Assembly (NCBI GenBank): GCA_019671135.1
Contig: JAHRHY010000017.1
Coordinates: 1,240,001 to 1,304,000 of the forward strand
From: Linnemannia hyalina
Taxonomy: Eukaryota > Mortierellomycota > Mortierellomycetes > Mortierellales > Mortierellaceae
Direction of reading: 5' to 3'
Length of the DNA stretch: 64,000 nucleotides
A model generated the notes under the pieces. The model saw nothing but the letters and a program-made list of their open reading frames with translations. It made no database searches and was not told where the DNA came from. Position 1 is the stretch's first letter, and each line of letters begins with the position of its first letter. This document shows positions 25,987 through 37,391 of the stretch, in pieces. The position numbers and the translations under genes are program-made.

Positions 25987-26760
25987 GTGACCGCGTTGTT
26001 TGTCCGATATGTCAAATGCTTCAAAGTACGCGGATCCAACTCTCTGTCAACGAACTGTGTACCATTCGAGTTGACGTATGCAATCCGAATTTGCAAGAGA
26101 GATACAACATAAATAGGAGGCCTTTCACGTCCAAATTATCATATGGTGTTTGTTACATCTCTGTAGATCTCGACGATATCCATGGCGACTATGAGATGAG
26201 AATGTATATATGATACCAAGCATGTAAGACAACCATTGTAACATTTTTTGTTTAACTATCCTACTAAACACCATGATATCCTTCAAACAACAAAGTCTTC
26301 TTATTTTTTGCACACCAATCTCTTGAATGTCTCCATCTACTATTAAACTGTACCCATCACTGCGAGATTAAGGGGAGTAGTTCTTGTATGTGATCATCTA
26401 AAGCACTTGTACTCTCAACTGTATCTTTGGGGCGAAATACAGGGGAGAGATTACATTTTAAAAAAACATGTGCTGTCTATTGCTATTTTATTCTGCGTTC
26501 TGTTGCCCACTATGAAGAGATATGTCAGTTATGGAAGTCAACACTCCGTTCCTTGGGCTTTGGATATTTTTTATATGCTTTTTTATATCCTCTGCACATG
26601 GAGGGGCGGCATAGGCACCAAGCAAGATGCGATTTTTTAAAAACTAGTCTCTTATCTGCATTATCCAATGCTCCATCGAACCATGCCATCTCTTTGTCTG
26701 AAAGAGTCAAAGTCGCCATGCTGAAGTTCATCGATTTAAGGCATTAGAATGAAGAGCGTT
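25987..26760. other. AT-rich gap before the mobile-element zone
   Basis: Only short frames are present. The base composition becomes more AT-rich than to the left. I see no gene or clear repeat. Confidence 0.45.
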
Positions 26761-26861
26761 GAGACAAGATATGAGAGGAACGAAAAGCGTCACAGTCCAC
26801 CGTCGGTTAGCAAAAATTAAGACCCAGACAAAGGGAAGAAAGAGCAAAGGCAAAATTGTAT

Positions 26862-27178
26862 GTCAACAAGCACACGGTCCAATGAGGCACCTCAGCTTTG
26901 AAAGTTTCCAAGTCAGCGCATGCGGGTCAAGGGAGAGAAGCTACTCAAAGGAAAGTCGTGGTTTTGGCATGGCCCCCACGGCAATACGCCATGGTTGCAA
27001 GATGCGTTGTACAGAGAACAATTCTATGACAAGTCGACAAGCGCACGGTCCAGTGAGGCACCTCAGCTTTGAAAGTTCCCAAATCAGCGCATGGGGTCAA
27101 GGGAGAGAGGCTACTCAAAGGAAAATCGTGGTTTTGGCATGGCCCCCACGGCAAAACGCCATGGATGCAAGATGCATC
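26862..27178. repeat. Two tandem copies of a 171-bp unit
   Basis: The segment starting CAAGCACACGGTCCAATGAG (about 26,867) recurs at about 27,038 with roughly 90% identity. It replaces the expected 3' part of the Fanzor-like gene: the first bases after the conserved ITSKDDIV codons (about 27,180) already belong to this unit. Confidence 0.85.
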
Positions 27179-30100
27179 GACAATGTCATCCTTGCTTGTG
27201 ATCAAGTGACGAATCTCTTGAAGGTAGTAGTCGGTACCTCCCACCGTGGATGTCAATCTAGGCGGCAGACGGTTCTCTGGCAAACGTCGATAACGGACAT
27301 CCTGCAGTTCCCGCAGCTTAAAGGCGAGAAGCTGAACACGAAAACCGTCAGCCCTAATGGAACCCCTCAACAAGTATTCTCGTTCCTTGTATTGCGACGG
27401 GTCGAGGTGCTTGTCCTTGACAACATCCAGGTGAGCTCCAATCTCGTTCAATGGCAACAGCCTTATAGCTGCTCGGTGACCGGCCTTTTTCCGCTGGCGA
27501 CTCGTTAGACCATGGGGCGCCACGTCACAGACGAAGTGCTTTATGATGTACCCGGGCTCCTTCCCACCAATCCATGTTTCGAGATCGTTCGTAGACGTTA
27601 TTTGGGTATGGTCCTGGCGACCCAATTCTTCCAGTCTCTCCCTTAATGGCTTCCGTTTCCAAAAGAATAAGGCAAGCTCCCGTTCAGAGAAGCTTACAAA
27701 GGGTTGCTGGGAAGTGGTGAATGGCGCGATCTTGCGGCTGTTGTTGGTGAGCTTGTTAAGGTGGAGAAAGTTCTCAGCCGCTGAAATTTCCTCCCGAATC
27801 TGAATGTCGATGGTCGTTCCTAGAGTCCCCTTCTTCTTCATAACCTCGGCCTATAAAGAAGGAAAAAAACATTAATATTACATATTTTTTTTGGAAGACA
27901 AGTGTCTGAAAACATAGTGGCAACAGTACAAAAGCATCTCATTGCATACCTTCTTGTAGAGATCAAATGTCCCATTCCTGTATATTTTCTTGAGTTCCAA
28001 GGCCAATTGGCCAGAGACCGATCGCACCAAATTGTTGGGAGTAAAGGGCATTTGAACATCGATCTCGCCGCGCGACCGAGGTGGGTTGTACAACTTTCGG
28101 TCCACAAGCCAATCGATGAAGGTGTTGACGGTGGGGATGACTCCAATGTCCTTGGTATGAGATTCCACTGTTTTGTTCTTCATTTCGGGATAGTTTCCCG
28201 AATACAGAAACACGAGAAAGGACTGGAGAAAACGGACTTGTTCTCCTCCGTCTTTGTCATCGATGTCGCCGTTGTCCTCACCGCTCTTCGTCTCGCAATC
28301 ACCCTCATTCTCGCTATTGTCCTCTTCGGGCTTGATACGTTCGCAGAGGTGGTCAAGAATCCTGCGCTCGTCATCCGATATGGCATCTCTCCTAGCCTCG
28401 GCCAGCTTCCTGACCAGATCTGCCTCGGTGATAGATTCCGTAGTGGACCGAAGCTTGTTTATGAACCTCAATTCGGCAGCATCCATCTCCTTGTTCATGG
28501 TCTCGACAAACTGACCTACGAGTCGCTGGGTCTCCCGTTTGACACCAGCTGAAAGACGAGGAGCCTCCTGAAGACACTCCACCACGAGCCGCTGTAGATC
28601 AGGGCGGTCCAAGACGGGCGTCGAAGGTGCGGGCGTTGCTGTGGTTGGCTTGGAGGAGACAGGCGTGGGCGATGGGGTAAAAACCCTTTTGGTGTTGGCG
28701 GCCAGCGTTCCAGTCTCGAGTGTCACTGTTGAATGGTACCATGCCATAGAACGCACTAGTCCATTCTTGCCCTTTGTACCTCGTGGCTTCTTGGTGATAG
28801 TGGAGTCCTTTTCCGCCTTGGCCTTGGATTTGTTGTCGGAGGGCTGATTGGTGGTTGTTGTAGGACGTTCCTTGTAGTGTTTTAGAACAAACTGCTTCAT
28901 TTTCGGCGGAGGATCATGTACCGTTTTCCCGGTTCTTTCTTTGAACGAGAATCGGGCTCGGTTCCGGGGTATTCTGGTCCTGTTGAGAGCTGGATGACCG
29001 TCGTCTTGTTAGGCTGTAACGGAGGGTGTGTCGTGTTCCTGTGGGACAGGGGCTGCTTGTGGCGGGGGCGATTCTGAGACCAGAATGGGTGACTCCACAG
29101 TTCTGTACCGATTGAAAGACTGAGGCTTCCGCACTCGAACGATGTTCTCCTGGGGGGACCTACTTACATCAAGCGAAAATAATAGCTGGTAAGATACACA
29201 ATTCGATATGATGCTCGATACGATGCGAACAAAAACTAATTACACATATCAAATTACCTAGATATAGTTCCTCGAGGCTGCTTCCTGAGATTGTATCTCT
29301 GCATGAGATCCTCGAAACGCTGCCGGCACGCATCAAAGACAACCTGAGAGGGCATCTGAAAAACCACAGGTTCGATCCGGGTCTGCAGCTGGTCGATAAA
29401 CACTCGCATGGAGGCCTCAAAGGTTCCCTGCTGCGTGTTCCTTGTTACGACTTTGCCATCCCGTAGGTACGCCGACACGATGTCTCGAACAACTATTTCA
29501 AAAGAGAAAAGGTAGAGATTAGACTCTAACATAAAGAGGTTGTGAAAAGTTCCAAATAAAAGTCATTCTTGACAAAGCTGTACCTGATTTGTGTCCAATG
29601 GCCTTGATGATAGAATAGTTGGATGCCGGACCAAGGGAGTAAATGTTCCTTTGGTAGTCATTTCTAGCGACGATGGCCAGTGCAGTTAGCTGGTTCCTGC
29701 TGAATTCGATAGTCTTGAGGACGTCCGGCATAGAGTAGACAAGAATGAGACCCTGGGAGACAGGTGTTTGGACAGATGCATTGGCCATCATGTCGCTGTC
29801 CGAGGAGATTACAATGTCTTCCGGCTGGGCATCCTGCGCGATAGCAACATCTGCCTCCGTATTGCAAAGTATAACAGTCCAGCCGACACCTCTCATGTAC
29901 TCCGCAAAGTGTTGCCGACTAGGCAAGGACCAATAGAACGCCGAAACAAGGTTCTTCCGGATGGCTATAAAGTGCTGTTTTCTGATCCTGAGATCCGCCT
30001 CCATTCGGGTTTCGAAAGTTTCCACGTCTGTCGAAAGATGGTCCAATGCCTTCATTCGGGCCGCTTCTCGAACTTGAGCCGTACTCGCCTTCTCTACTGG

Positions 30101-30349
30101 CTGTGGACCATCGAGGTACAGCATCATATTGAGATGATTCCCCAATCGTTCTACTTCTTTTTGAAGCATTCTATTGGCGACGTCCTGAGGATGACTGGAG
30201 TAGGCGTAACCGATGGTGCGAAAACTTGTACTGAGGACATCAAAACGGCGTCGTCCGGTAGTTGTGATGCTGACGAGTATGGTGTGGTACAGCAAGACAG
30301 GGTTGTACCCCTTCCTGCGAATGAAAGGGAACCAGTCAAAGAGTCCCAT
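26945..30349 (-). pseudogene. XPG-like nuclease fused to Fanzor-type protein (stop-interrupted, 3'-truncated)
   Basis: Part one has exons 30349-29584, 29492-29258 and 29162-29009 (384 residues). MGLFDWFPFIRRKG matches the XPG/FEN1 N-terminus. YLDG (D80), TEADVAIA (E165, D167) and ISSDSDMM (D184, D186) match the XPG-I acidic cluster. The TAA at 29011-29009 is followed in the same frame by open sequence leading into part two with no shift, so the two parts look like one ancestral frame. Part two has exons 28900 (or earlier)-27950 and 27850-26945. It carries the helical N-terminal region of a Fanzor-type protein and ends with RYRRLPENRLPPRLTSTVGG, just before the RuvC-I motif. The last ~80 codons are read from the 171-bp repeat. 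As two separate genes, part two would start at 28900 and have 618 residues. Confidence 0.7.
29009..29011 (-). other. In-frame TAA separating XPG-like and Fanzor-like halves
   Basis: The frame of the third XPG-like exon continues without any other stop from this TAA through about 108 bp into the ATG at 28900. A single nonsense change would therefore explain the split. Confidence 0.75.
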
Positions 30350-30929
30350 GATGTTGGGCCATGTGCTTTTGGGGTCGGAAGAAAAGAATGTTTGATGAGG
30401 ATAGTCGGTTTTGCTGAAGTAGTAAAAGTAGGAAAATTGAGCTTTGAGTGTGTCATTTATGTGGAGAGCAGTCCAGAGAAAGTGTCAATTGACAGTTAAT
30501 TTCGATCCATGTTAGGAAAGACCCATAGATTCTTTCAGCCAATAAGAGAATTATGGCGTCCATTGTCCTGCACCTGTAACTTCGGTGACGTAGTTCTCGC
30601 GCCCATTGCCTTGTTTCCTGGATTGTCCTGTTACCTCTCCAAAAAACCACCCTCCCTCGCCACCCTTTCTCGCAATCATCCTCACCATTACACGTACTTT
30701 TACTCTTTCCTACCCACCACCTCCCTCATCATCTTTTCTCGCAATCATCCTCACATCACGCGAGTTTTGCTCTCTCCTCTTTTTCATAATTCTAAGTCAT
30801 AGCAACTCTCATCGAACCCGCTTGCGTGAAGGTACAGTGTTGTACTTAGTCTCAATGGTCCCATTTGGGTATCCGTGTTGGCGGACAAGGATGAATGTGT
30901 ATAGACAGGGACGGATGTTTCAACGTTTA
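30350..30929. other. Short unassigned region upstream of XPG-like gene
   Basis: It contains a C/T-rich stretch with two copies of the phrase TTTCTCGCAATCATCCTCAC about 64 bp apart (30,665-30,760). No gene was recognised. Confidence 0.4.
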
Positions 30930-31646
30930 CCTCTACAACTTGTTTTGTTCACTGTCGCGCATCTGATGCCTCTCAAGTGTGGAGCAGAGCGGGGAGTTAT
31001 TCTTTTTATTATGTATTTTACTCCTTTCGTGCTTGTGAGGGTAGGATCAGGAGCCGTGTTGGCTGTTCAAGTATGGAGCAGAGCGGGGAATTATTCTTTT
31101 ATTACGTTTTTTACTCCTCTCGTGCTTGTGAGGGTGGGATCAGCAGCCGTGTTGGCTGTTCATCAATACGGGTACGGACTTTCAGCCTCTGCCAGGAGTC
31201 TCTCTGCAACTGGTTATGTTCACTGTCGCGCATCTGATGCCTCTCAAGTATGGAGCAGAGCGGGGAGTTATTCTTTTTATTATGTATTTTACTCCTTTCG
31301 TGCGTGTGAGGGTAGGATCAGGAGTCGTGTTGGCTGTTCAAGTATGGAGCAGAGCGGGGAATTATTCTTTTATTACGTTTTTTACTCCTCTCGTGCTTGT
31401 GAGGGTGGGATCAGCAGCCGTGTTGGCTGTTCATCAATACGGGTACGGACTTTCAGCCTCTGCCAGGAGTCTCTCTGCAACTGGTTATGTTCACTGTCGC
31501 GCATCTGATGCCTCTCAAGTATGGAGCAGAGCGGGGAGTTATTCTTTTTATTGTGTATTTTACTCCTTTCGTGCGTGTGAGGGTAGGATCAGGAGCCGTG
31601 TTGGCTGTTCAAGTATGGAGCAGAGCGGGGAATTATTCTTTTATTA
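30930..31646. repeat. 271-bp tandem satellite, about 2.6 units
   Basis: The phrase TTCACTGTCGCGCATCTGAT occurs at 30,948, 31,219 and 31,490, exactly 271 bp apart. Each unit contains two related sub-repeats of about 94 bp that start at GGAGCAGAGCGGGGA. Long frames cross the array in more than one phase because 271 is not divisible by three and the unit is stop-poor; I do not call them genes. Confidence 0.92.
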
Positions 31647-31717
31647 ATATGGAGCAATGTCAAGTGCTTTATTCCCTAGACATTTCTTTAGAGACTAATA
31701 TTGAGCTTTTTTCTAGA

Positions 31718-34047
31718 ATGAAGTCGTTCAAGGATTTTGCAATCGCTGATTCCCACTGCCACCCCAGCTTCGAAAGTATATATAGCTGCTACATGGCATA
31801 CGTTGGTCGGAATAACAAGTACGGAAAACTCAACGTTCAAAACAAACCTAACGTGGATCAATGTCGGAAGGAGTTTCATGTTCTCCTGCTGGAAGGAAGC
31901 CTGAGTCTGTCGCGCGTTTCGGCCTCTGAGCTCGTCAACTCGTCCATACTGGATCACACTGAACGTAAGGGCACTCACAATTGGCTGCGAGTATCAAGTA
32001 GGGTGCGCCATTAACCAATTGCAAGCGGTTGGGAGTACCAAGCAAGCCATTAACCAATTACAATTTGATCTGATCGTATAGAGGCTATGCGTCTGCGCCA
32101 AGAATCAAAGTGCTGTAAGATAACTTTAAAATTATGAAACTAAGACAAGCATCAAGAAGTCATTGATTCACTCTGACACACTTGCATTTACCAGCGCCGC
32201 ATGTAGGAACATCTTCACATCCCAAAGTCTCTCAAGAGCAAGGAACAAGCCCGGAATTCTCACCAAGCATAGCAGCCTCGTCTACTTCTGGTGGCACTGT
32301 CCCATCTATCCCGACGTCGCACAATGCGAACGAGGTACGTGCAACAAGGTATTGTTTTTTTTATGTTGTGTCCCTATTACCATCGTAGTAAACATGTGGA
32401 ATCCTTGGTTAATTCTCGCACTATAGATCTCGAAGGACGCCAATGTACACAATGCGGCAACAGAGCGCAGCAACGGCGGCTCGTCCATCCCAGGTATGTT
32501 CGAGATCTTGTTATGATTCACACGCACTGCGTTTTCAATTTCAATCACACTGATCTATATTATTTAAAACTGCTTCATAACAACAGTACTTCTGAAACGC
32601 GGCAGGACCAGGAAACCGGATACTGCATCGAAGACTGCAAGATATGGCAAGTCAAATAGCAACGCTGGATTTACTCCTGAAGTCTTCTTGGGAGGCAACT
32701 ATCAACCTCCGGAGTACAATGTCGAAGATGGGACTCGGACACCCCCACGTGGTGTACAGGGACACAACGAGGATATTCCCCTCGTGGAAGAGTAAGTGAG
32801 ATACTTTTCACTTCGTTGAATATAGATAATCGTAACTTTTAGATTAACTCGTGTTTTTTTCAAATCAATATAATAGTCTCGCGGCATCCTTTCAACATGA
32901 AGACGAATCCACAACGTTCCGATTAAGTGACATTGATCAGGCCTTGTATGAGGAAGCCAGGGAATGGTTCAAGTCAAAAATTCGGACGTCAACAGAACTG
33001 ACAATAGTAGAGATGAGAAAGACGCGTTTCCGAGAGGATTGGATTCACGACCTCCTCTATGACAGGTAATAACAGAAGTTGCTTTGCGTTGCCATCAAGC
33101 AGCATGTTATGTGTATATTACTATTATTAATATCATCATTATCATTGAATAGACTGAAACTTCTCCGAACAGGGTTGAACCCAAACTCGGACGAGAATAC
33201 ATACACGTCGTTTTGGATAGCACCAGATTTTGTTGCCCTCCAAACAGGAGTCCCAGGACTAATAAGCTCCGGTTTTATTAATGAAAACCATTTCGGGCCA
33301 TCTGCTTGGCGCCGCTCTCTCGCGAGAGGTACCCAGTCATCAAAAGGCACCAATGTAGACGCTTATTACCTTGCACGAGATGAGTATGTTGACATCATAT
33401 TTGAGAACGTTGGTCCCCCAAGCTGTACCAATCACTCAAAACACCACGAGGACAAAGAAAAAACATGGCGAAATGCCGCAGATGCCTTGTTGGAAAGATA
33501 CTACAATTCATCTGGTTCTTTCGAAACAGCCAAGTGTTACAAGATCGTCTGTGTCATTGTGTTTGGTAAGCCCTAATAATATTGTTTGCATCTGGGTCTC
33601 CTGGCACTGACTACTAACTAATATAAATTTTGATGGATGCCATATTCTAGGCCATGAAGTTACCATCTATACCGTCAACATACTGAACGAGAATGAGTAT
33701 CTCATGAGAAAAGTATTCCAAGACAAGTACCATGTCCGTCGGGATGTTTACCTTGCAAACCTGCTTGTGCATCTGAAGATTTGTCTTACAATCAAGGTGA
33801 CTCTTTTGCTATTAATGTTAATGTTTATCTCCTTTCCGCTGGCAGTCTTTTTACACTCACAATCTTTTTTACACAGTCAATCCTAGAGCGTAATTGGGAT
33901 GTCTGTGTCAAGTTCGGCAACTCCATCGAGTCCATTCCAACGGACGAACAAGCACGCCATCATTTGAAAATCCATGTCACCCCAGCAAAAGGCCAAATCT
34001 CACCTTTCAAAGGCAAACTAATGCATACCAATAGCAATCAGCTGTGA
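31718..34047 (+). CDS. Orphan eight-exon protein, possibly nuclease-like
   Basis: Exons 31718-31964, 32195-32334, 32427-32493, 32587-32791, 32877-33065, 33153-33565, 33651-33796 and 33877-34047 join in phase to 525 residues. The N-terminal half is Ser/Thr/Pro-rich and variable. The C-terminal half is folded-looking: SDIDQALYEEAREWFKSK, LLRTGLNPNSDENTYTSFW, KGTNVDAYYLARDEYVDIIF followed by ENVGPPS, then a helix KEKTWRNAADALLERYY, a strand YKIVCVIVFGHEVTIYTVNI and a final helix. The alternation of Asp, ENVGPP and helix recalls PD-(D/E)XK-related orphan families in Mucoromycota, but a clear E-x-K is missing. The start is uncertain (an ATG at 31649 in the satellite edge is an alternative). No frame breaks seen, so it may be functional. 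Confidence 0.6.
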
Positions 34048-34560
34048 ACATACTTTCTTCAGCGAAATGGAGAAATGAAATAAAATGTTATCGTCTTCGC
34101 GTCTTCTAACTTTATTTACGCCTCACTAATCCTATTATCTTAATACGCCTTCGCTATTATGCCTTTACTATTTGGGGACGTATAAAAAAGAGGAATGGCC
34201 TGACAGGACTCGGAAGAGCGTGTATTGTTTTATTATAGATTTGTTATGTGAAGGAGAGAGAAGTGTAATAGTGTGCAGAAGAACAGTGGCAGAGGACAGG
34301 TGGGAAGTGAGTTGTTGTAAAATAAGTGAAAGCGGCAATATGTTCGCGCTGGTAGTCGTCGGTGCACGCGCTTCGTCTTCCTCGAACCAATGAAAGATAA
34401 AATAATTCGGAACCGAGCAATAGGCTCGGTTATTTTGACCAGCAAGGACCTCTCGACCACCTTTTGACGGGTATTGCCTCGGAAACAGCGCGAGAATTAC
34501 GTCACCGAAGTGAGTAAATCGCTCGCCCTCCCGAATCCCGAACTCGACCCATGTATTTGC
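34048..34560. other. Gap between orphan gene and Fanzor-like relic
   Basis: AT-rich sequence without a supported gene. The 3' ends of the orphan gene (+) and the Fanzor-like relic (-) converge here. Confidence 0.45.
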
Positions 34561-37355
34561 TTAAACATAAAATGGGTCTAAAATATCTAAAATAGGAAAA
34601 CCTATGCTAAGGCGTGGCCTGGAACGTCTGTCATGCATCCAGGGATAGTTCCCATCACTGTCTTGGAGCTGGAGGTAGAGTGGCCGCTGTTGCTCGAGCG
34701 AGTGTCCTCGAATGGCATTACACATGTTGTGGCCGGCCATGATGTCGCGGTGCATGTACTTTTGACACTTTGAACAATACAGTCGGCGGAGGTCAACTTG
34801 GCCAACGAACTCTCTACATGTCGGGCATTTCTTCGAAGTATAATACTCATTAACGCCAACGACGATATAGCAAGAGATCGGGCCTGAAAAATAAGGGGTG
34901 TAAAGAGCAAAAAAAAACAATTAATAAGCGTCCCTTTCAGCGTCAGGAGGAAAGTTTGGCTGTAATTTACACCTACTTTTTGAACGAAGTATGACTGGAA
35001 AGACTCATGCAAAGATGATAATCTAATCTTGGAGGAGAACTCCAAGACTCACGCCTATTACGACCTTGTTGTCCTCGTCTCTCTTGGCCCCTGTCGATCC
35101 TCCAACAAGCTGTAAAAGACGATCGGCGATCAATCTATACTCCTCTGCTCGAGTCTTCCTAGCGTTCCACCTGTGCTTCTTCAGGACCACACTGCCATAG
35201 AACGAATCGAGATGGCCCTCCACTTCCCGCTCACTCTGAATGTAAAGTGCCGGACAAAAATGATCACTCTTTTTGTGAATTCAGCTTTTGTTTTGAAATG
35301 CTCATTCACCAATGTTCCGATTAGCCCCCAGGTTCCTGTCGTACATTCTCTTGATTCGTAACCTCTTTCATCACCACTTGTCTTTTTCTGCATGAACCGG
35401 CATCGACTCTTCGTCGGAATTGAAATGCCCCATCTCAATTGATCATTTTTGTCATTTGCGATTTATCTGTAGAAAGTTTATTGAGCTTGTGGGATTAAAA
35501 AACACAGATTGTTCCGTGCTAAGCCCATGTAAAATTTTACATAGAGATCACACGCCACATATGGCAAATGACAAAAATGATCAATTGAGATGGGGCATTT
35601 CAATTCCGACGAAGAGTCGATGCCGGTTCATGCAGAAAAAGACAAGTGGTGATGAAAGAGGTTACGAATCAAGAGAATGCACGACAGGAACCTGGGGGTT
35701 AATCGGAACATTGGTGAATGAGCATTTCAAAACAAAAGCTGAATTCACAAAAAGAGTGATAATTTTTGTCCAGCACTTTAATTGCTGATACTCGCTTCCG
35801 GGCCACGGCGAGGAGGTAGATCGGTCTCAATTTGACTGATGGAAGGTCCTCCCTCAATTGTCTGCCCTTTCCTACGCTCCAGCCATCATCTATGCTTGAG
35901 GGTAGGTTGGTAGACAGCCTTCTGCTTGACGGCCAAGTTGAAAAACTTGGGCAACGGTTCCTCGGCCTGTTCATCCTCCTTTGCCTCAGTACTCGACTGA
36001 GGCGACTCCATGGTAGTGGCGCCAGGCTCTTGTCCTTGATTGACATTCAGCTGCTCGCGAGTGGGTAGAATCACATTCGCTTCAACGACAAATGCTTGGC
36101 CCAAGTCAATGCCGAGGATGTTGATATTCTTGGGATCGCAACTCCAGAGCTGGGTGAGATCCTGCTTGGCCGAAACGACATTCCTGATCTCCGTCAAAAA
36201 ATAATCCGTGCCGCCAACGGTGGATGTTAGTCGAGAAGGCAGCTTCTCCGCGGGTAGTCGTCTGTACTTGACCGAGTGGAGCTCATTCAACTTGAAAGCA
36301 AGCACTTGGAGTCGGAACACGTCTGTCCGAATCGATCCACGCAGAACATAGCCTTTCTCGGCGTATGCAGTAGGCTCAAAGTCATCGGCTCGAATATTCT
36401 GGAGATGACTCTTCATCTCCTTCGAAGGCATCAGGAAGGTCGATCTGGAGTAGTTTTTGAGCTTTTTCCGTTGATCCGCTGAGTACCGGCCAATATCGGT
36501 GAGTAGCCTCGTGATGAGAAAACCGGGTGTTGTTGTTGACAGCCATTCGCCAACATCGGTCTGCGAGAGTTGCTCGGGATACTCGATAGTTGAAAAGTCC
36601 AGGTTGGCGTACGACTGAAGCACAGGCCTCAAGACAGGGTGCTGCCAGAAGATCTTGGTTAGATCCAGCTCTGACAAAGTAATAAACTTGACATCGAAAG
36701 GCGATATTGGCACCAATGAGCGACGGCTCCCGCAGGCCCTGTTCAAGAGTATGAAATTCTCTATCGCAGATCTTTGGGGCGCAATGTAATCTCTCGCTTC
36801 TTGAGGCAGAACCTTCTTGTGCTTTAGGACTTCGATCTATTGTTTTTGAAAGAAAAGAATTGTGTTAACTATTGATCCATGTTAAAAACTAATGTCTGAA
36901 TAGAAGTTACAGCTTTCAACTCTTTTTTACCTTATTGCAAAGATCGATCGCTCCATTCCTGTAGTGCATTTTTAACTCGACGGACAACTGCAAGGCGGCA
37001 GACCTCAAAAATGAAGATCCGGCATAATACTCTGTGCTCATACCCTCAGTAAAGATGGGTAAGAACTCCTGCGCACGTTCGATGAAGCTTCGAACATGCA
37101 ACCCCATCCCTTCTTTTATGGGAAGCTTGGTGGAATGTATGGCTGTAAGGAGCGACCGCAGAAACGATAATGCCTCGTTTTTCTTGCCGATACTGTCGCT
37201 GAGTTCCTCGAGACTTTTGGGCTTGTCGGGCTCTTGGTCTGTTCCCTCCTTGCTGGGTTCGACCAAATCCTTGTTGGAAAAGGCAGGGCAAAGAATATTG
37301 AGAAGTCTCCGGTCGACTTCACTAAGAATCTTGGCATCGGTGGTCCCCTTGCCAT
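34561..37355 (-). pseudogene. Fanzor (eukaryotic TnpB-like) nuclease relic with RuvC and zinc-finger motifs
   Basis: Reading right to left: the helical N-terminal domain (from about 37,355; exon end TGCAATAAG near 36,930), then an exon from about 36,838 to the MITE. That exon carries RYRRLPAEKLPSRLTSTVGG and the RuvC-I motif NINILGIDLGQAF. After the 534-bp insert the frame resumes (KKHRWNARKTRAEEYR, then DDE-independent NKVVIGVSLG near 35,050), then FSSKIRLSSLHESFQSYF. The last part is VGVNEYYTSKKCPTC, YCSKCQKYMHRDIMAGHN and the stop at 34561. The CxxC...CxxC finger followed by a RuvC-III Asp is the TnpB/Fanzor signature. Breaks: no XPG-like half (5' cut at the MULE edge), the MITE, an apparent 2-nt loss near 35,045 and a 1-nt loss near 34,875. 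The region from the first to last motif aligns closely with the copy at 26945-28900. Confidence 0.78.
35245..35778. mobile_element. 534-bp foldback MITE with ~217-bp inverted arms and TA target duplication
   Basis: The left arm (35,245-35,459) and right arm (35,566-35,778) are near-perfect reverse complements, separated by about 106 bp. The ends read AAGTGCYGGACAAAAATKATC and are flanked by TA on both sides (35,243-35,244 and 35,779-35,780), as in Tc1/mariner-type insertions. It carries no transposase. It sits inside the Fanzor-like frame; counting one TA, the flanking frame stays open across the insertion site. Confidence 0.9.
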
Positions 37356-37391
37356 TCTATCCATATACAGCTCGCACCTTTCCCCACCATC

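Noticed and set aside
30606..31508. 300-residue open frame through the 271-bp satellite
   Set aside because: It follows from a stop-poor repeat read in shifting phases; no start context, domain or splice signal supports it.
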